A DNA stretch of 64,000 nucleotides from Paradesertivirga mongoliensis (GTDB lineage Bacteria > Bacteroidota > Bacteroidia > Sphingobacteriales > Sphingobacteriaceae), in NCBI RefSeq assembly GCF_024436395.1, contig NZ_JAFMZO010000004.1, forward strand, positions 1 to 64,000, read 5' to 3'. Shown here piece after piece: positions 7,420 through 17,073 of the stretch. A program made the translations under genes and the position numbers. Each line of letters begins with the position of its first letter. Position 1 is the stretch's first letter. The notes under the pieces are model-generated. The model had not been told where the DNA came from, ran no database searches, and worked only from the letters and a program-made list of their open reading frames with translations.

Positions 7420-9776
7420 TTTACCCTCGCAATGCCGCTGATAAACTCGGATTTACCGAGATTAAATTGCTGATACAATCTCATTGTTTGAGTGATATGG
7501 GACGACAAATGGTCGATCGCATTCAGATGATGACGAGTTTCGACCAGATAAATAAATTCTTACGCCAGACGAAGGAGTTTAAAGATATCCTGGAAAACGA
7601 TGCCACATTACATATTAGTCATTTTTTCGATATAAAGTCGCTGGCCGAAAAGATCAGGGTTGAAGGGACTTTTCTTACGGAAGCGGAACTCCATCAGGTT
7701 TTACTTTCACTGCAGACCGTCTTCTCGGTTATCAACTATTTTAACGAACGCGAGGGTCGGTATCCTAATTTAGAAGGCCTGTTCGAACATCTCCCGATAG
7801 AGAAGAAAATAATTAAAAGCATTGAGGCAGTTATAGATGAGAAAGGCAAGATCCGGGCAAATGCCTCACCCGAATTGCAAACCATCACTGCCGGAATTGC
7901 GAAGGCAGAATCTGAAGCCAGGAAAAAAGTTGACCAGATCTTCAAAAACGCTCAAAATAGTGGCTGGACAGCAGATGGTAACCTGACGATAAGAGACGGA
8001 CGCTTATGTATCCCGATACTGTCGGAAAATAAACGCAAGTTAAAAGGCTTTATTCATGATGAGTCGGCCTCAGGGCAAACGGTTTTTATGGAACCTGAGG
8101 AGGTTTTTCAGTTAAACAACCTTGTAAGGGATCTGGAATTCGATAAGCGGAGAGAGATTATTCGAATTTTAACCGCCCTGAGTTCTGAATTACGACCGTA
8201 TGTACCGTTGCTACTTTCGTATCATGGCTTGCTCACCAAGCTTGATTTTGTGCGCGCAAAAGCTCTTTTTGCATTGCAAATTGAAGCAGAGATGCCGGTA
8301 TTAGTTCAAGATCCCCAACTCAATTTAGTTAACGCCAGGCACCCTTTACTGTTTTTAAACCTTAAAAAGGAGGGAAGCACCGTAGTTCCTTTAAATATAA
8401 AAATTGACGAGCAGCAGCGGGTAGTGGTGTTGTCTGGCCCGAATGCCGGGGGTAAATCGGTTGCCATGAAAACTGTTGGTTTATTGCAGATCATGGTTCA
8501 GGCCGGATTGCTTGTACCTGTGGATGAGAGTTCAACTATCGGACTTTTTAAGCAGATTTTCGCTGATATAGGCGATGATCAGTCGATCGAAAGCGATTTA
8601 AGTACATACAGTGCCCATCTTTCTAAGATGAAGTATTTTGTAGAAAACGCCGGAGGGAAAACGCTTGTTTTAATAGATGAGTTCGGAACCGGTACCGATC
8701 CTCAGTTTGGCGGCCCCATTGCGGAAGCGGTGCTCGAAGCTTTAAACCGTAAACATATCCGCGGCGTAGTTACCACTCACTATTCTAATCTAAAGGTTTT
8801 TGCAAATGCTGCAGAAGGCCTCGAAAACGCTTCAATGATTTTTGATAATCTCAAAATGCAGCCCTTATATATTCTTGAGATGGGAAAACCCGGAAGCTCG
8901 TACGCGTTTGAGATTGCCCAAAAGATCGGCTTGCCGCAGAATGTGATCAATGCCGCAAAGAATAAGATTGGAGTGCATCAAAAAAAGGTAGATACGCTTT
9001 TAATTGATCTGGAACGCGATAAAAAAGAAATTCTTGAAAAGAAAATTGCAGTTGAAAAACAGCAGCGGCGAGTAAATGTATTGCTTGAAGAGAACGAAAG
9101 GTTAAAAACTTATCTGGACGAAAACAAGAAGCTGATACTAAAAGACGCGAAAAAGGAAGCTCAAAGTATCATTCTGAATGCAAATAAGCTGGTCGAAAAT
9201 ACCATATCAGAAATACGCGAAAGTAAAGCAGATAAAGAAAAAACTCAAAAACTTCGACAAAATCTTCAGCAGGAACTTCAGAAAAATAGCGTCAAAGAAA
9301 AACCGGCTTTCGCCCCGGCAAATACTTCCGAATTAAAGGCCGGCGATTGGGTTAAACTTGAAGATTCTGAAACGGTAGGCCAGATTATGGATATTACCAA
9401 GGATAATGTGATCCTTGCAATAGGTGATCTGCGATCGGTTGTGAAGCGGAAACGCGTTCAGAAGATAACGAGCAAAGAAGTTCCAAAAGAGATACGCCGC
9501 TCTTATTCCTCGCAGGTTACGGACGCCATTGCACAGTTTAACCCGGAAATTGATGTAAGGGGTTTACGGGGGGAAGAAGCTTTATTCGAAATCGAGAAAT
9601 ACCTTGACCGGGCGCTGATGATGGGATTTTCGAATCTAAAGATCATTCACGGTAAGGGAGACGGCATTTTAAGGAAGCTAATAAGGGATTACTTAAGGAA
9701 ATACTCACAGGTAAACCGGGTAGAGGATGAGCATGCTGATAGGGGCGGGGATGGAATTACGTATGTGTATTTGTAA
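7416..9776 (+). CDS. mutS2: endonuclease MutS2
   Basis: A 786-residue MutS2, an ATP-driven DNA- and ribosome-associated nuclease. In other bacteria it limits recombination or rescues collided ribosomes. It has the MutS core and clamp helices (~1-320) and an ABC-type ATPase with Walker A GPNAGGKS at residues 341-348. Walker B is LVLIDEFGTGTDPQ near 418-431. A long coiled coil (~520-640) follows, then a C-terminal Smr domain (~710-786) with DVRGLRGEEAL and HGKGDGILR. It lacks the MutS mismatch-recognition domain, as expected. Length is normal. The start overlaps the DUF4296 stop by ATGA. Confidence 0.97.
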   Translation: MIYPRNAADKLGFTEIKLLIQSHCLSDMGRQMVDRIQMMTSFDQINKFLRQTKEFKDILENDATLHISHFFDIKSLAEKIRVEGTFLTEAELHQVLLSLQTVFSVINYFNEREGRYPNLEGLFEHLPIEKKIIKSIEAVIDEKGKIRANASPELQTITAGIAKAESEARKKVDQIFKNAQNSGWTADGNLTIRDGRLCIPILSENKRKLKGFIHDESASGQTVFMEPEEVFQLNNLVRDLEFDKRREIIRILTALSSELRPYVPLLLSYHGLLTKLDFVRAKALFALQIEAEMPVLVQDPQLNLVNARHPLLFLNLKKEGSTVVPLNIKIDEQQRVVVLSGPNAGGKSVAMKTVGLLQIMVQAGLLVPVDESSTIGLFKQIFADIGDDQSIESDLSTYSAHLSKMKYFVENAGGKTLVLIDEFGTGTDPQFGGPIAEAVLEALNRKHIRGVVTTHYSNLKVFANAAEGLENASMIFDNLKMQPLYILEMGKPGSSYAFEIAQKIGLPQNVINAAKNKIGVHQKKVDTLLIDLERDKKEILEKKIAVEKQQRRVNVLLEENERLKTYLDENKKLILKDAKKEAQSIILNANKLVENTISEIRESKADKEKTQKLRQNLQQELQKNSVKEKPAFAPANTSELKAGDWVKLEDSETVGQIMDITKDNVILAIGDLRSVVKRKRVQKITSKEVPKEIRRSYSSQVTDAIAQFNPEIDVRGLRGEEALFEIEKYLDRALMMGFSNLKIIHGKGDGILRKLIRDYLRKYSQVNRVEDEHADRGGDGITYVYL

Positions 9777-9850
9777 TGCGAAATTGAGCACGCTACATGG
9801 ATCGTGCCGTGGCCTCGGAATTTATCGGGCGACCAAATATCTATAAGTGC

Positions 9851-12253
9851 CTACTTCACACTAAACGTTGTTTTTCCAAACATGGGTTTTAACGTATTTA
9901 CGTCAATACCCTGTGCAATAATGACAAAATCTGCTTTAACATCATTGCTAAAGAAAGTAAATGTATTTTGCCCGCTTTCAGGCGTTCCAAAATTAGGATT
10001 CCAGTAAAGAGTGGTCTCAAATGTTGGCTCTTCAATCTTTTCTCTTTCAAAGTCGGTTACCTGAAATTCTTTGGGTATTATAATGTTTTTAATGAGCCAT
10101 TCCTCACCTGTGGTGCGGCAACGGTACACCACCGGCCCCTGCGGCGAGGCATAAACTCTGCCTTCTTCTGGTACGCCCATATCTCCCGGGTGATTTTTAC
10201 AGTTTAAGATATTATTTCGGCAAACATACGCTGAACATCCGGTAGTGCCTATATTCTGTGTGGTTACCAATTGTTGCGATTTTCGTTTAATTTCAACCGT
10301 TTTTAACAGGTTGCCGGCTTTGGTAACTTCAGAGGGTTTATTATTATCAAAAGCATTGAATACTTCCGGAATAAATAGAGCATTGCCTTGAGTAATACGC
10401 TTGTCGAAGTTTAAATCATAATTATTATACGCAATTGTGTAAAGTTGTGAAAACTCAATACTTTGTTTAAGATTCCATTTGTTGCTCCGGCTTGACAGCA
10501 GGCTATGAGGTCTTATAGAAAATGTTTTATCTGGGTTTACATTAATAATAACACCCTTTTCTTTAGAGAGGATCACAAATTTTTTAAGTTCGGGTGCTTT
10601 TTTGAAATTGTATTGCACAGTTCCGCTAACGCCTCCGGTATTTGCAAACAATTTAACCGGACCCTGTTCTATATATTTAATAACCTGTTGTGTATTACTA
10701 TTTAGCCAGTTTTTAGTGATCAATAAATCATCAATATCCCTCTCTATTGTTTCTGAGATATAGCGGTTGCAATTTGTTCCGTCCAGAAAACGATAATAAT
10801 AGGCATTTAGAATATTGCGATAAGTTTCAGAATTGATGCGTGATTTCTCTACTACCGCAATCGATAAGTTAGCGGCAACTGGCTTTCCCTCCCCGTTTTT
10901 AACTTCCAGGTTCACCTCTACTTTCTTCCGGGTTCCATAAACCGACTGTTGAGTAGTTAAGCTCACTTTATAGTCTTCCTGGCCTGGCTTATTTAGAATT
11001 AGTCGTTCGCTTTTAACATTCAGGGATTCATCAAGTACAAAAATGCTGACCACTTCTTTAGGAATTTCGCGAAAAATAAAGGGTACGGCAATAGAATCGC
11101 CTGCTGCTACGCTTAGTGGTTTAGCCAGTAAGATCTTATCCAGAGTTCTAAAAACAAGCAGCGCATTTCCAGACTCGCTCCGATTTTTTATTGCGGCTAT
11201 CGATTTATTACCACGCTGTGTTACCGATAAAGCATAGCCTTTGTCTTCAACATCAACAGGATATTGGGTCGCGCTATTATTGTTATCAGTATGTTTAATA
11301 GTATAACTTGAGCCAGGTAATGGCTTAAATGTGATAGAAGCAATACCATAGATATTTGTTCGGAACTTCTTAATTTCCCTGTTGTTTTCCATCAAACTCA
11401 AATTGGCACTCACAGGGTACTTATTTATATCCAGGGCTTCAACCATTACCTTAGAATTAAATCCTTTGAGCAAATGTCCTCCTTCTGGAAAAAGTTTAAT
11501 TTTAACCGGATTACCTTCGTGGCGGAGGTTAAGCTCCAGTTCGGCATAATCGGAGTTTCTGTTAAAAACTACCCTCACCCTTAAACTCTTTTCGTTATCC
11601 AGCGGGGGATATGTAAAATTGATAAACGCTTCGCCAAAAGTGTTAGTAGTGATCCGTGCGCTTTTTAATACCTTTTTGCCATCCAGAAGTTCGTATGTTC
11701 CCTTAATTCCTTTTTGCAGGTAGATTCCTTCTTTTAATTTTACTACTACCTGGATCTGCTTCCCTCGTCTAATGTTAGCGGTGTCTGTCACCGAGGCACT
11801 TGCCTCAAGGCGCTTGGCTACGTTTCGTTGTACTTTTATGTTTTGAACAAAGATGTCCGACTCCTTAAAATTAATCATCCGGTCGGTGTAAGCGTATAAA
11901 TAGTAGTTTCCATCTTTTAGCGTATCGGGCAAAAGAATTTCGCCATGACTTCTGATATCATACATCGGAAACTGTTCCGATAACATTACTTGTTTCTTTT
12001 CGTTGGTTAATCGTACATATAATACCTCATTGTCGATCACATTGCCGTCTAGCACATAAGCTTTAAACCAAACATCTTCGTTTTGCGAGTAAACACTTTT
12101 ATCAAGATGAAGAAACAAGTGAGTAGATGGGTTCTCTTTATGATATAACGATAGCCGCTGTTCTAGTTGCAATAATAGATCTTCAGGATTCATGAATGCA
12201 ATAACGAACGGAAAAAGACAGAGGAAGCAGGCTATTTTAATCGCTTTCATCAA
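9851..12253 (-). CDS. MG2-domain envelope protein
   Basis: An 800-residue exported protein with an N-terminal signal (~1-20). Residues ~45-140 resemble the macroglobulin MG2 fold, with HLFLHLDKSVYSQNEDVWFKA typical of Bacteroidota members. Further beta-sandwich repeats run to ~480. The C-terminal third has a cysteine cluster (three Cys plus His, near residue 690) and no TonB plug domain. Such proteins are generally outer-membrane-associated partners in nutrient uptake, but no function is established. It stands alone, convergent with mutS2. The start could be either of the first two ATG codons. Confidence 0.75.
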   Translation of the reverse strand: MMKAIKIACFLCLFPFVIAFMNPEDLLLQLEQRLSLYHKENPSTHLFLHLDKSVYSQNEDVWFKAYVLDGNVIDNEVLYVRLTNEKKQVMLSEQFPMYDIRSHGEILLPDTLKDGNYYLYAYTDRMINFKESDIFVQNIKVQRNVAKRLEASASVTDTANIRRGKQIQVVVKLKEGIYLQKGIKGTYELLDGKKVLKSARITTNTFGEAFINFTYPPLDNEKSLRVRVVFNRNSDYAELELNLRHEGNPVKIKLFPEGGHLLKGFNSKVMVEALDINKYPVSANLSLMENNREIKKFRTNIYGIASITFKPLPGSSYTIKHTDNNNSATQYPVDVEDKGYALSVTQRGNKSIAAIKNRSESGNALLVFRTLDKILLAKPLSVAAGDSIAVPFIFREIPKEVVSIFVLDESLNVKSERLILNKPGQEDYKVSLTTQQSVYGTRKKVEVNLEVKNGEGKPVAANLSIAVVEKSRINSETYRNILNAYYYRFLDGTNCNRYISETIERDIDDLLITKNWLNSNTQQVIKYIEQGPVKLFANTGGVSGTVQYNFKKAPELKKFVILSKEKGVIINVNPDKTFSIRPHSLLSSRSNKWNLKQSIEFSQLYTIAYNNYDLNFDKRITQGNALFIPEVFNAFDNNKPSEVTKAGNLLKTVEIKRKSQQLVTTQNIGTTGCSAYVCRNNILNCKNHPGDMGVPEEGRVYASPQGPVVYRCRTTGEEWLIKNIIIPKEFQVTDFEREKIEEPTFETTLYWNPNFGTPESGQNTFTFFSNDVKADFVIIAQGIDVNTLKPMFGKTTFSVK

Positions 12254-12315
12254 TTTAAATTAAGGAAAGATAACGATGTTTTCATTATAGAAGAAAGTGT
12301 AACAAAAGAAATAGT

Positions 12316-12471
12316 ATGCCAGATGGTTTATCTGTTTATCTTAGCTTCTTTCACGAGTTACAATCAGAAGGGCTTATACGACATAGGCTTTGGAGTTTTA
12401 TAGCCGCTGAGCTGAATGGTAATCAACCATTTTTCGGGATTGTGGTGGTCGATAAACTCTTTAAAGGATAA
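12316..12471 (+). CDS. possible 51-residue protein ahead of the TlpA gene
   Basis: A 51-codon frame beginning MPDGLSVYLSFFHELQSEG. Its stop is three bases before the ATG of the TlpA-like gene, a spacing that fits coupled translation. I recognise no family, and the sequence could equally be a gene remnant or a chance frame. Confidence 0.25.
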   Translation: MPDGLSVYLSFFHELQSEGLIRHRLWSFIAAELNGNQPFFGIVVVDKLFKG

Positions 12472-12474
12472 AGA

Positions 12475-13059
12475 ATGAAATTTAAAAATTTAATAAAGGG
12501 GAATATAGGTTTTATAGCAGCGATGGCTTTTTTGTTGCTAATGGTTTTTAATCCATCTGCGAAAGCCTGGATGCTTAGTGGCTTGATGAAAGTTGGGTTG
12601 TTTCAACCTGATGTTAAGGCCAAAGAACCAGGACAACCCGTCAAAATGTTGCCCGAAGGTATTGTGTTTTTAGATCAGGTAGGAAATACCGTAGACTTAT
12701 CCACCTTAAAGGGAAAAGTGCTTTTTATTAATTTCTGGGCCACCTGGTGCCCTCCCTGTATTGCAGAAATGCCTTCAATAAACAAGCTTTATCAGCAATT
12801 TGAACATAACAAAGACATGGTTTTTTTGATGGTTGATGTAGACAATAGTTTGCAGCGATCACTAGAATTTATGGAGCAGAAAAATTATTCTTTGCCGGTA
12901 CACACTCCCGCAAGCGTTATTCCCTCAAGTATTTTTGATGGTTCAATTCCTACAACCATCATGGTAAATAAAGTGGGCCAGATTGTTTTTGAGCATGCCG
13001 GTGGGGCCGATTTTAGCAATGAAGAGCTGATTCAGTTTATGCAAAATCTGTTAAAATAA
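12475..13059 (+). CDS. TlpA-like thiol-disulfide oxidoreductase
   Basis: A 194-residue membrane-anchored thioredoxin-fold protein for redox work in the periplasm. A single N-terminal membrane segment (~11-28) is followed by the thioredoxin domain (~55-194). The active site is W-C92-P-P-C95 within NFWATWCPPC. The cis-proline loop follows as GSIPTTIMV near 155. It could reduce cytochrome c apoproteins or other exported cysteines; no cytochrome gene is nearby to decide. It appears to be monocistronic. Confidence 0.9.
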   Translation: MKFKNLIKGNIGFIAAMAFLLLMVFNPSAKAWMLSGLMKVGLFQPDVKAKEPGQPVKMLPEGIVFLDQVGNTVDLSTLKGKVLFINFWATWCPPCIAEMPSINKLYQQFEHNKDMVFLMVDVDNSLQRSLEFMEQKNYSLPVHTPASVIPSSIFDGSIPTTIMVNKVGQIVFEHAGGADFSNEELIQFMQNLLK

Positions 13060-13236
13060 GTTGTTCTGACTTAAGAAAATCGTTGGCAGAGCTAACTCTG
13101 ATGGTATCAGCCGATAAATAACAGGTTGCAGGCATCGGATGTTGATGGCATATGCACGCGAAAAAAAGTAATAAATTACAACATCAACAGTTATCAAATT
13201 AACATAATGCATACTTTGGTCTGATAATACAGGTAT

Positions 13237-15162
13237 ATGATATTTACACGCATTTTTCTTTTTCTGAGCTGTTGCCTCTCTCTATCGCACTTTTCGGCCT
13301 CGGCCCAAGAACCCGACAATAAAATCTCTATTATTCCCGAACCTGTTGAACTGGCCAGGACGGAAGGTTATTTTATCCTGCCGGATGAGATAACGATTAG
13401 AGTGACCTTATCAGACGAGTTGCAAAATACCGTAGCCCTTTTAAAGGAAAAGATAGTTACTACTGCCGGAACCCGGGTAACTATTGCTTCCAAAGATGAT
13501 CAGGCAGCCATCGTCTTACAGATAAACCCCAGCGAAGATATCACCCTTGGTAAGGAAGGCTACCGGTTGCATGTTAACCCTAAGCAGATTGTAATAAGGG
13601 CCAACCAGCCCGCTGGTTTATTTTACGGAGTTCAAACGCTTTTACAGCTTTTCCCCAAAGAGATTGAAGGGAAGAAAATCGTTAAAACTAACAAATGGCG
13701 CATCCCATCGGTAAACATTGCCGATTATCCGCGCTTCGCATGGAGAGGATTAATGTTCGATGTGTCGAGACACTTTTTTACCAAAGAGGAAGTGAAGAAA
13801 TATATCGACAATATGGTGAAGTATAAATATAATCTGCTGCATCTTCATCTAACAGACGACGAAGGCTGGAGAATACAAATAAAAAGTCTGCCCCGGCTTA
13901 CCGAAGTGGGTGCCTGGAGGGTCAATAAAACAGGATACTTCGGATCTTTTTCTCATCCCCAGCCCGGCGAACCTAAAGATTATGGGGGTTTTTATACGCA
14001 GGAAGATATTAAAGAAATCATTCGCTATGCGTCTGATCGATTTGTAAATATTTTGCCCGAAATCGATGTGCCGGGACATAGCCTCGCCGCAATAGCCTCT
14101 TACCCCGAACTGTCTTGCACTCCCGGAGTTGAAAAATATTCTGTACGCGCCGGAGAGCCCATTATGGACTGGTCGAGAGGAGCGCCACCAATCGCTTTGA
14201 TAGATAATACTCTGTGTCCTGCAAACGAGAAGGTTTACGAATTTTTAGATAAGGTGATTACAGAGGTGGCCGCTCTGTTTCCCTTCGAATATATTCATAT
14301 GGGAGGCGACGAAGCTCCGCATAATTTTTGGCAAAAAAATCCTGCTATCCAGGCCTTGATGCAAAAAGAAGGATTAAAAACCATGGAACAAGTGCAGGGC
14401 TATTTTACCCGCCGCGTAGAAGCCATTGTACAATCTAAAGGAAAGAAGTTTATTGGATGGGATGAAATATTAGAAGGTGCGCCCTCGAAGTCTACCGCTG
14501 TAATGAGCTGGCGTGGTGTTGAAGGTGGCATAAAAGCCGCCGGTTTGGGCCACGAAGTAGTAATAAGCCCCAGTACTTATGCCTATCTGGATTATATGCA
14601 AGGTGATATTGCCATTGAACCAAAGAATTACGCATCATTACGTTTAAGTAAGGCTTATCAGTTCGATCCAGGGGAAGGAATTGCGGATATCAGATTCATA
14701 AAAGGTGGTCAGGGCAACTTGTGGACCGAGCAGATCTACAACATGCGCCATGCTGAATATATGACATGGCCCCGCGCAATGGCAATCGCCGAATCGGTTT
14801 GGTCGCCAGCCGGCAAAAAGAACTGGACAAACTTCTATACCAAAGTGGAGAACCATTTTAAGAGACTGGATCTTGCCGAAGTAAAATACGCTCCGAGCAT
14901 GTATGATCCCGTCTTTTTGCCTTCAACTGGTTCTGATAACACCTTGCGGGTGGAGCTAAGTACAGAAATTCCTGGACTGGATGTTCATTATACCTTCGAC
15001 AACTCCTTTCCGGACAAATTTTATCCGAAGTATACCGCCCCTTTGGTAGTTCCTAAAGATGCGGTTACCTTAAAAGTTATCACCTACCGGGATGGTAAAC
15101 CCATTGGTCGCATGATTACAGCGCAGATTGCTGATTTGAAGGCCCGGATTAAGAAGAAATAA
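13237..15162 (+). CDS. beta-N-acetylhexosaminidase, GH20
   Basis: A 641-residue secreted hexosaminidase that removes terminal N-acetylglucosamine or galactosamine by substrate-assisted catalysis. A signal peptide covers ~1-23. The GH20b domain is ~30-160 and the GH20 barrel ~165-510. The catalytic pair D358-E359 lies in MGGDEAPHNFW. A chitobiase-type C-terminal beta domain (~550-630) includes DVHYTFDNSFPD. Length and layout are normal for Bacteroidota. It lies alone, so the substrate (chitin, peptidoglycan or glycoprotein glycans) cannot be told from context. Confidence 0.95.
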   Translation: MIFTRIFLFLSCCLSLSHFSASAQEPDNKISIIPEPVELARTEGYFILPDEITIRVTLSDELQNTVALLKEKIVTTAGTRVTIASKDDQAAIVLQINPSEDITLGKEGYRLHVNPKQIVIRANQPAGLFYGVQTLLQLFPKEIEGKKIVKTNKWRIPSVNIADYPRFAWRGLMFDVSRHFFTKEEVKKYIDNMVKYKYNLLHLHLTDDEGWRIQIKSLPRLTEVGAWRVNKTGYFGSFSHPQPGEPKDYGGFYTQEDIKEIIRYASDRFVNILPEIDVPGHSLAAIASYPELSCTPGVEKYSVRAGEPIMDWSRGAPPIALIDNTLCPANEKVYEFLDKVITEVAALFPFEYIHMGGDEAPHNFWQKNPAIQALMQKEGLKTMEQVQGYFTRRVEAIVQSKGKKFIGWDEILEGAPSKSTAVMSWRGVEGGIKAAGLGHEVVISPSTYAYLDYMQGDIAIEPKNYASLRLSKAYQFDPGEGIADIRFIKGGQGNLWTEQIYNMRHAEYMTWPRAMAIAESVWSPAGKKNWTNFYTKVENHFKRLDLAEVKYAPSMYDPVFLPSTGSDNTLRVELSTEIPGLDVHYTFDNSFPDKFYPKYTAPLVVPKDAVTLKVITYRDGKPIGRMITAQIADLKARIKKK

Positions 15163-15265
15163 GGTTTCGGATCTCAATCCGGAGATAGAGCTATAACAAG
15201 AGTGGCATTCGCGGTGTTTGGCCGGAATACCTGCTGTTGCTATATTTGGATAAAAGCCCTGTTAA

Positions 15266-15832
15266 ATGAAGCGATTTTTAATACCCACTTGGTTGTATCT
15301 GCTTTTTCTAATGTCTTGCTCTACAGCATCTGATCCCGAACCCGCAACCGCATTGAAAGATAAGAAGTATACTATTGACAGTTTGATTAATAAGGATCGG
15401 AAACTTATAGTAATGGCTAAAGTCAGAGGGCAGGATGCTATCGGCGCAATGCCTAAAGATCCGGCGCAGGTTGAAGTGGTTTATAATATTTTGAAAGATA
15501 AAAATGGCAGAATAGTATACATTTCTGAAATGCCAAAAAGCCCAAACGACGATTGGTTTATTGCCTGTAAAAGCTATTTTGATGAGAACGGCAATCTGTT
15601 TGCGTTCCAGCGCCAGAATAACTTTTTTAACAGTGAATGCACGAAAGGTGCTGCTTTAGAAAATCTGCAAAGGTTTTATAATGATAAGTTCGACGTGCTG
15701 GATTCTGTCTATACCCTGACGGACAGCTATAAAAAAGATCTTACAGAGGCGCCTTGTAAGTTTCCCTATAATTTCCCCTACAAGATTTATAAAAATGTGG
15801 ATGAATATCGGGGGACGGTGAAGGGGCTATAG
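15266..15832 (+). CDS. hypothetical lipoprotein
   Basis: A 188-residue lipoprotein of unknown function. The signal ends LLFLMSC with lipobox cysteine near residue 18. The rest looks like one globular domain rich in aromatic residues and lysine, with paired cysteines at about 109 and 129. No family is recognised. It stands between the hexosaminidase and the flavin oxidoreductase, on the same strand, with gaps of more than 100 bp on each side. Confidence 0.7.
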   Translation: MKRFLIPTWLYLLFLMSCSTASDPEPATALKDKKYTIDSLINKDRKLIVMAKVRGQDAIGAMPKDPAQVEVVYNILKDKNGRIVYISEMPKSPNDDWFIACKSYFDENGNLFAFQRQNNFFNSECTKGAALENLQRFYNDKFDVLDSVYTLTDSYKKDLTEAPCKFPYNFPYKIYKNVDEYRGTVKGL

Positions 15833-15921
15833 CAATCTATCAAAATCCTTGTATGTCCCACTCCAACGGTTTACTCACGGTCATAAAATACGTAGTCTCA
15901 TTATCTTATCTCTCATAGCTT

Positions 15922-15929
15922 TATTTTTG
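15922..15929 (+). promoter_or_regulatory. -7 element before the LLM oxidoreductase
   Basis: TATTTTTG matches the Bacteroidota -7 consensus TAnnTTTG and lies 28 bp before the start codon. No TTG is seen at the expected -33 position, so this is a partial match. Confidence 0.35.
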
Positions 15930-15957
15930 CTCCGTAAACGATTTAGAATAATGAGAG

Positions 15958-16989
15958 ATGAGCGTTATTTCACTAGATAATATTCCCTTTTCCGTACTCG
16001 ACCTGGCCACAGTTGTCCGCGGAAAAACACCTTCAGATACTTTTAAAAATAGTCTTGACCTGGCTAAACATGCCGAACGTCTGGGATACAACCGCTATTG
16101 GTTTGCAGAACATCATAACATGATCAGCGTTGCCAGCTCGGCTACGGCGGTATTGATTGGATATGTCGCTGCCGGGACATCCCGCATCCGCGTTGGCTCC
16201 GGCGGAATAATGCTGCCCAATCATTCGCCGCTCATTGTTGCCGAGCAATTCGGAACTCTGGCGTCCATCTATCCGGAACGGATCGACTTGGGCCTGGGAC
16301 GCGCGCCGGGAACAGATCAGTTAACTGCCAAAGCGATAAGAGGCGAGAATTTTGAAACAGTTCACAGTTTCCCCAGAGATGTAAAAATGTTGCAAACGCT
16401 TTTTTCTGCCGAGAATAGCAGTAACGAGGTGCGGGCAATTCCGGGCGAGGGACTTGATATCCCGATCTGGATACTGGGATCGAGTACCGACAGCGCAAGG
16501 CTTGCTGCCGAAATGGGTTTGCCTTATGCATTCGCCAGCCATTTTGCTCCGGCATATTTCAGCAGCGCAATTAACTTGTATCGCCAGAATTTTCGTCCTT
16601 CAATCTATCTGCAGCAACCCTATGTATTAGCCTGTGTAAATGTCGTAGCCGCCGATACAGACGACGAAGCAAATTACCTCGCTACTTCGGTACAGCAGTT
16701 CTTTATGGGGGTAGTTACGGGCAAGCGCGATTTGCTGCCTCCGCCGGTAGAACGCATGGACGATATCTGGACCATTTATGAAGAAGCTGCCGTTAAGCAA
16801 ATGCTTAGATATTCCTTTATCGGTGGACCGGATACCATTAAAAGCGAAATGCAGACTTTTGTCGACGAAAACAGGATCGACGAAGTAATGGCAACCTCGC
16901 ATATCTTCGACCATAAAGCCAGGATACATTCTTACGAACTTTTGGCGAATGTCTTTAAGTCTAATACAGCGCTACGACGAAACGATTAG
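15958..16989 (+). CDS. LLM-class flavin-dependent oxidoreductase
   Basis: A 343-residue luciferase-fold monooxygenase-like protein that uses reduced FMN. The barrel starts with [12 protein letters not shown] and continues with [10 protein letters not shown] (~48-57). The family signature region [17 protein letters not shown] is at ~86-102, followed by the flavin-binding DLGLGRAPG near 111-119. It belongs to the broad LLM group that includes alkane and monothiol oxidases. Bioluminescence is not implied, since no second luciferase subunit is present. The substrate is unknown. It is a single gene with its own -7 element. Confidence 0.9.
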   Translation: MSVISLDNIPFSVLDLATVVRGKTPSDTFKNSLDLAKHAERLGYNRYWFAEHHNMISVASSATAVLIGYVAAGTSRIRVGSGGIMLPNHSPLIVAEQFGTLASIYPERIDLGLGRAPGTDQLTAKAIRGENFETVHSFPRDVKMLQTLFSAENSSNEVRAIPGEGLDIPIWILGSSTDSARLAAEMGLPYAFASHFAPAYFSSAINLYRQNFRPSIYLQQPYVLACVNVVAADTDDEANYLATSVQQFFMGVVTGKRDLLPPPVERMDDIWTIYEEAAVKQMLRYSFIGGPDTIKSEMQTFVDENRIDEVMATSHIFDHKARIHSYELLANVFKSNTALRRND

Positions 16990-17073
16990 TAAAGCCCGAT
17001 TGCATCCCGATATTTGCCTTGTCATCAGGCGGCTTAGTGTAAACTTTTTCGCCAGGTTTTTGTTCTTTGAACA

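Noticed and set aside
15958..16989. Bacterial luciferase (bioluminescence)
   Set aside because: Only one LLM-fold protein is present, with no LuxB, LuxCDE or regulator; most such proteins are general flavin oxidoreductases.
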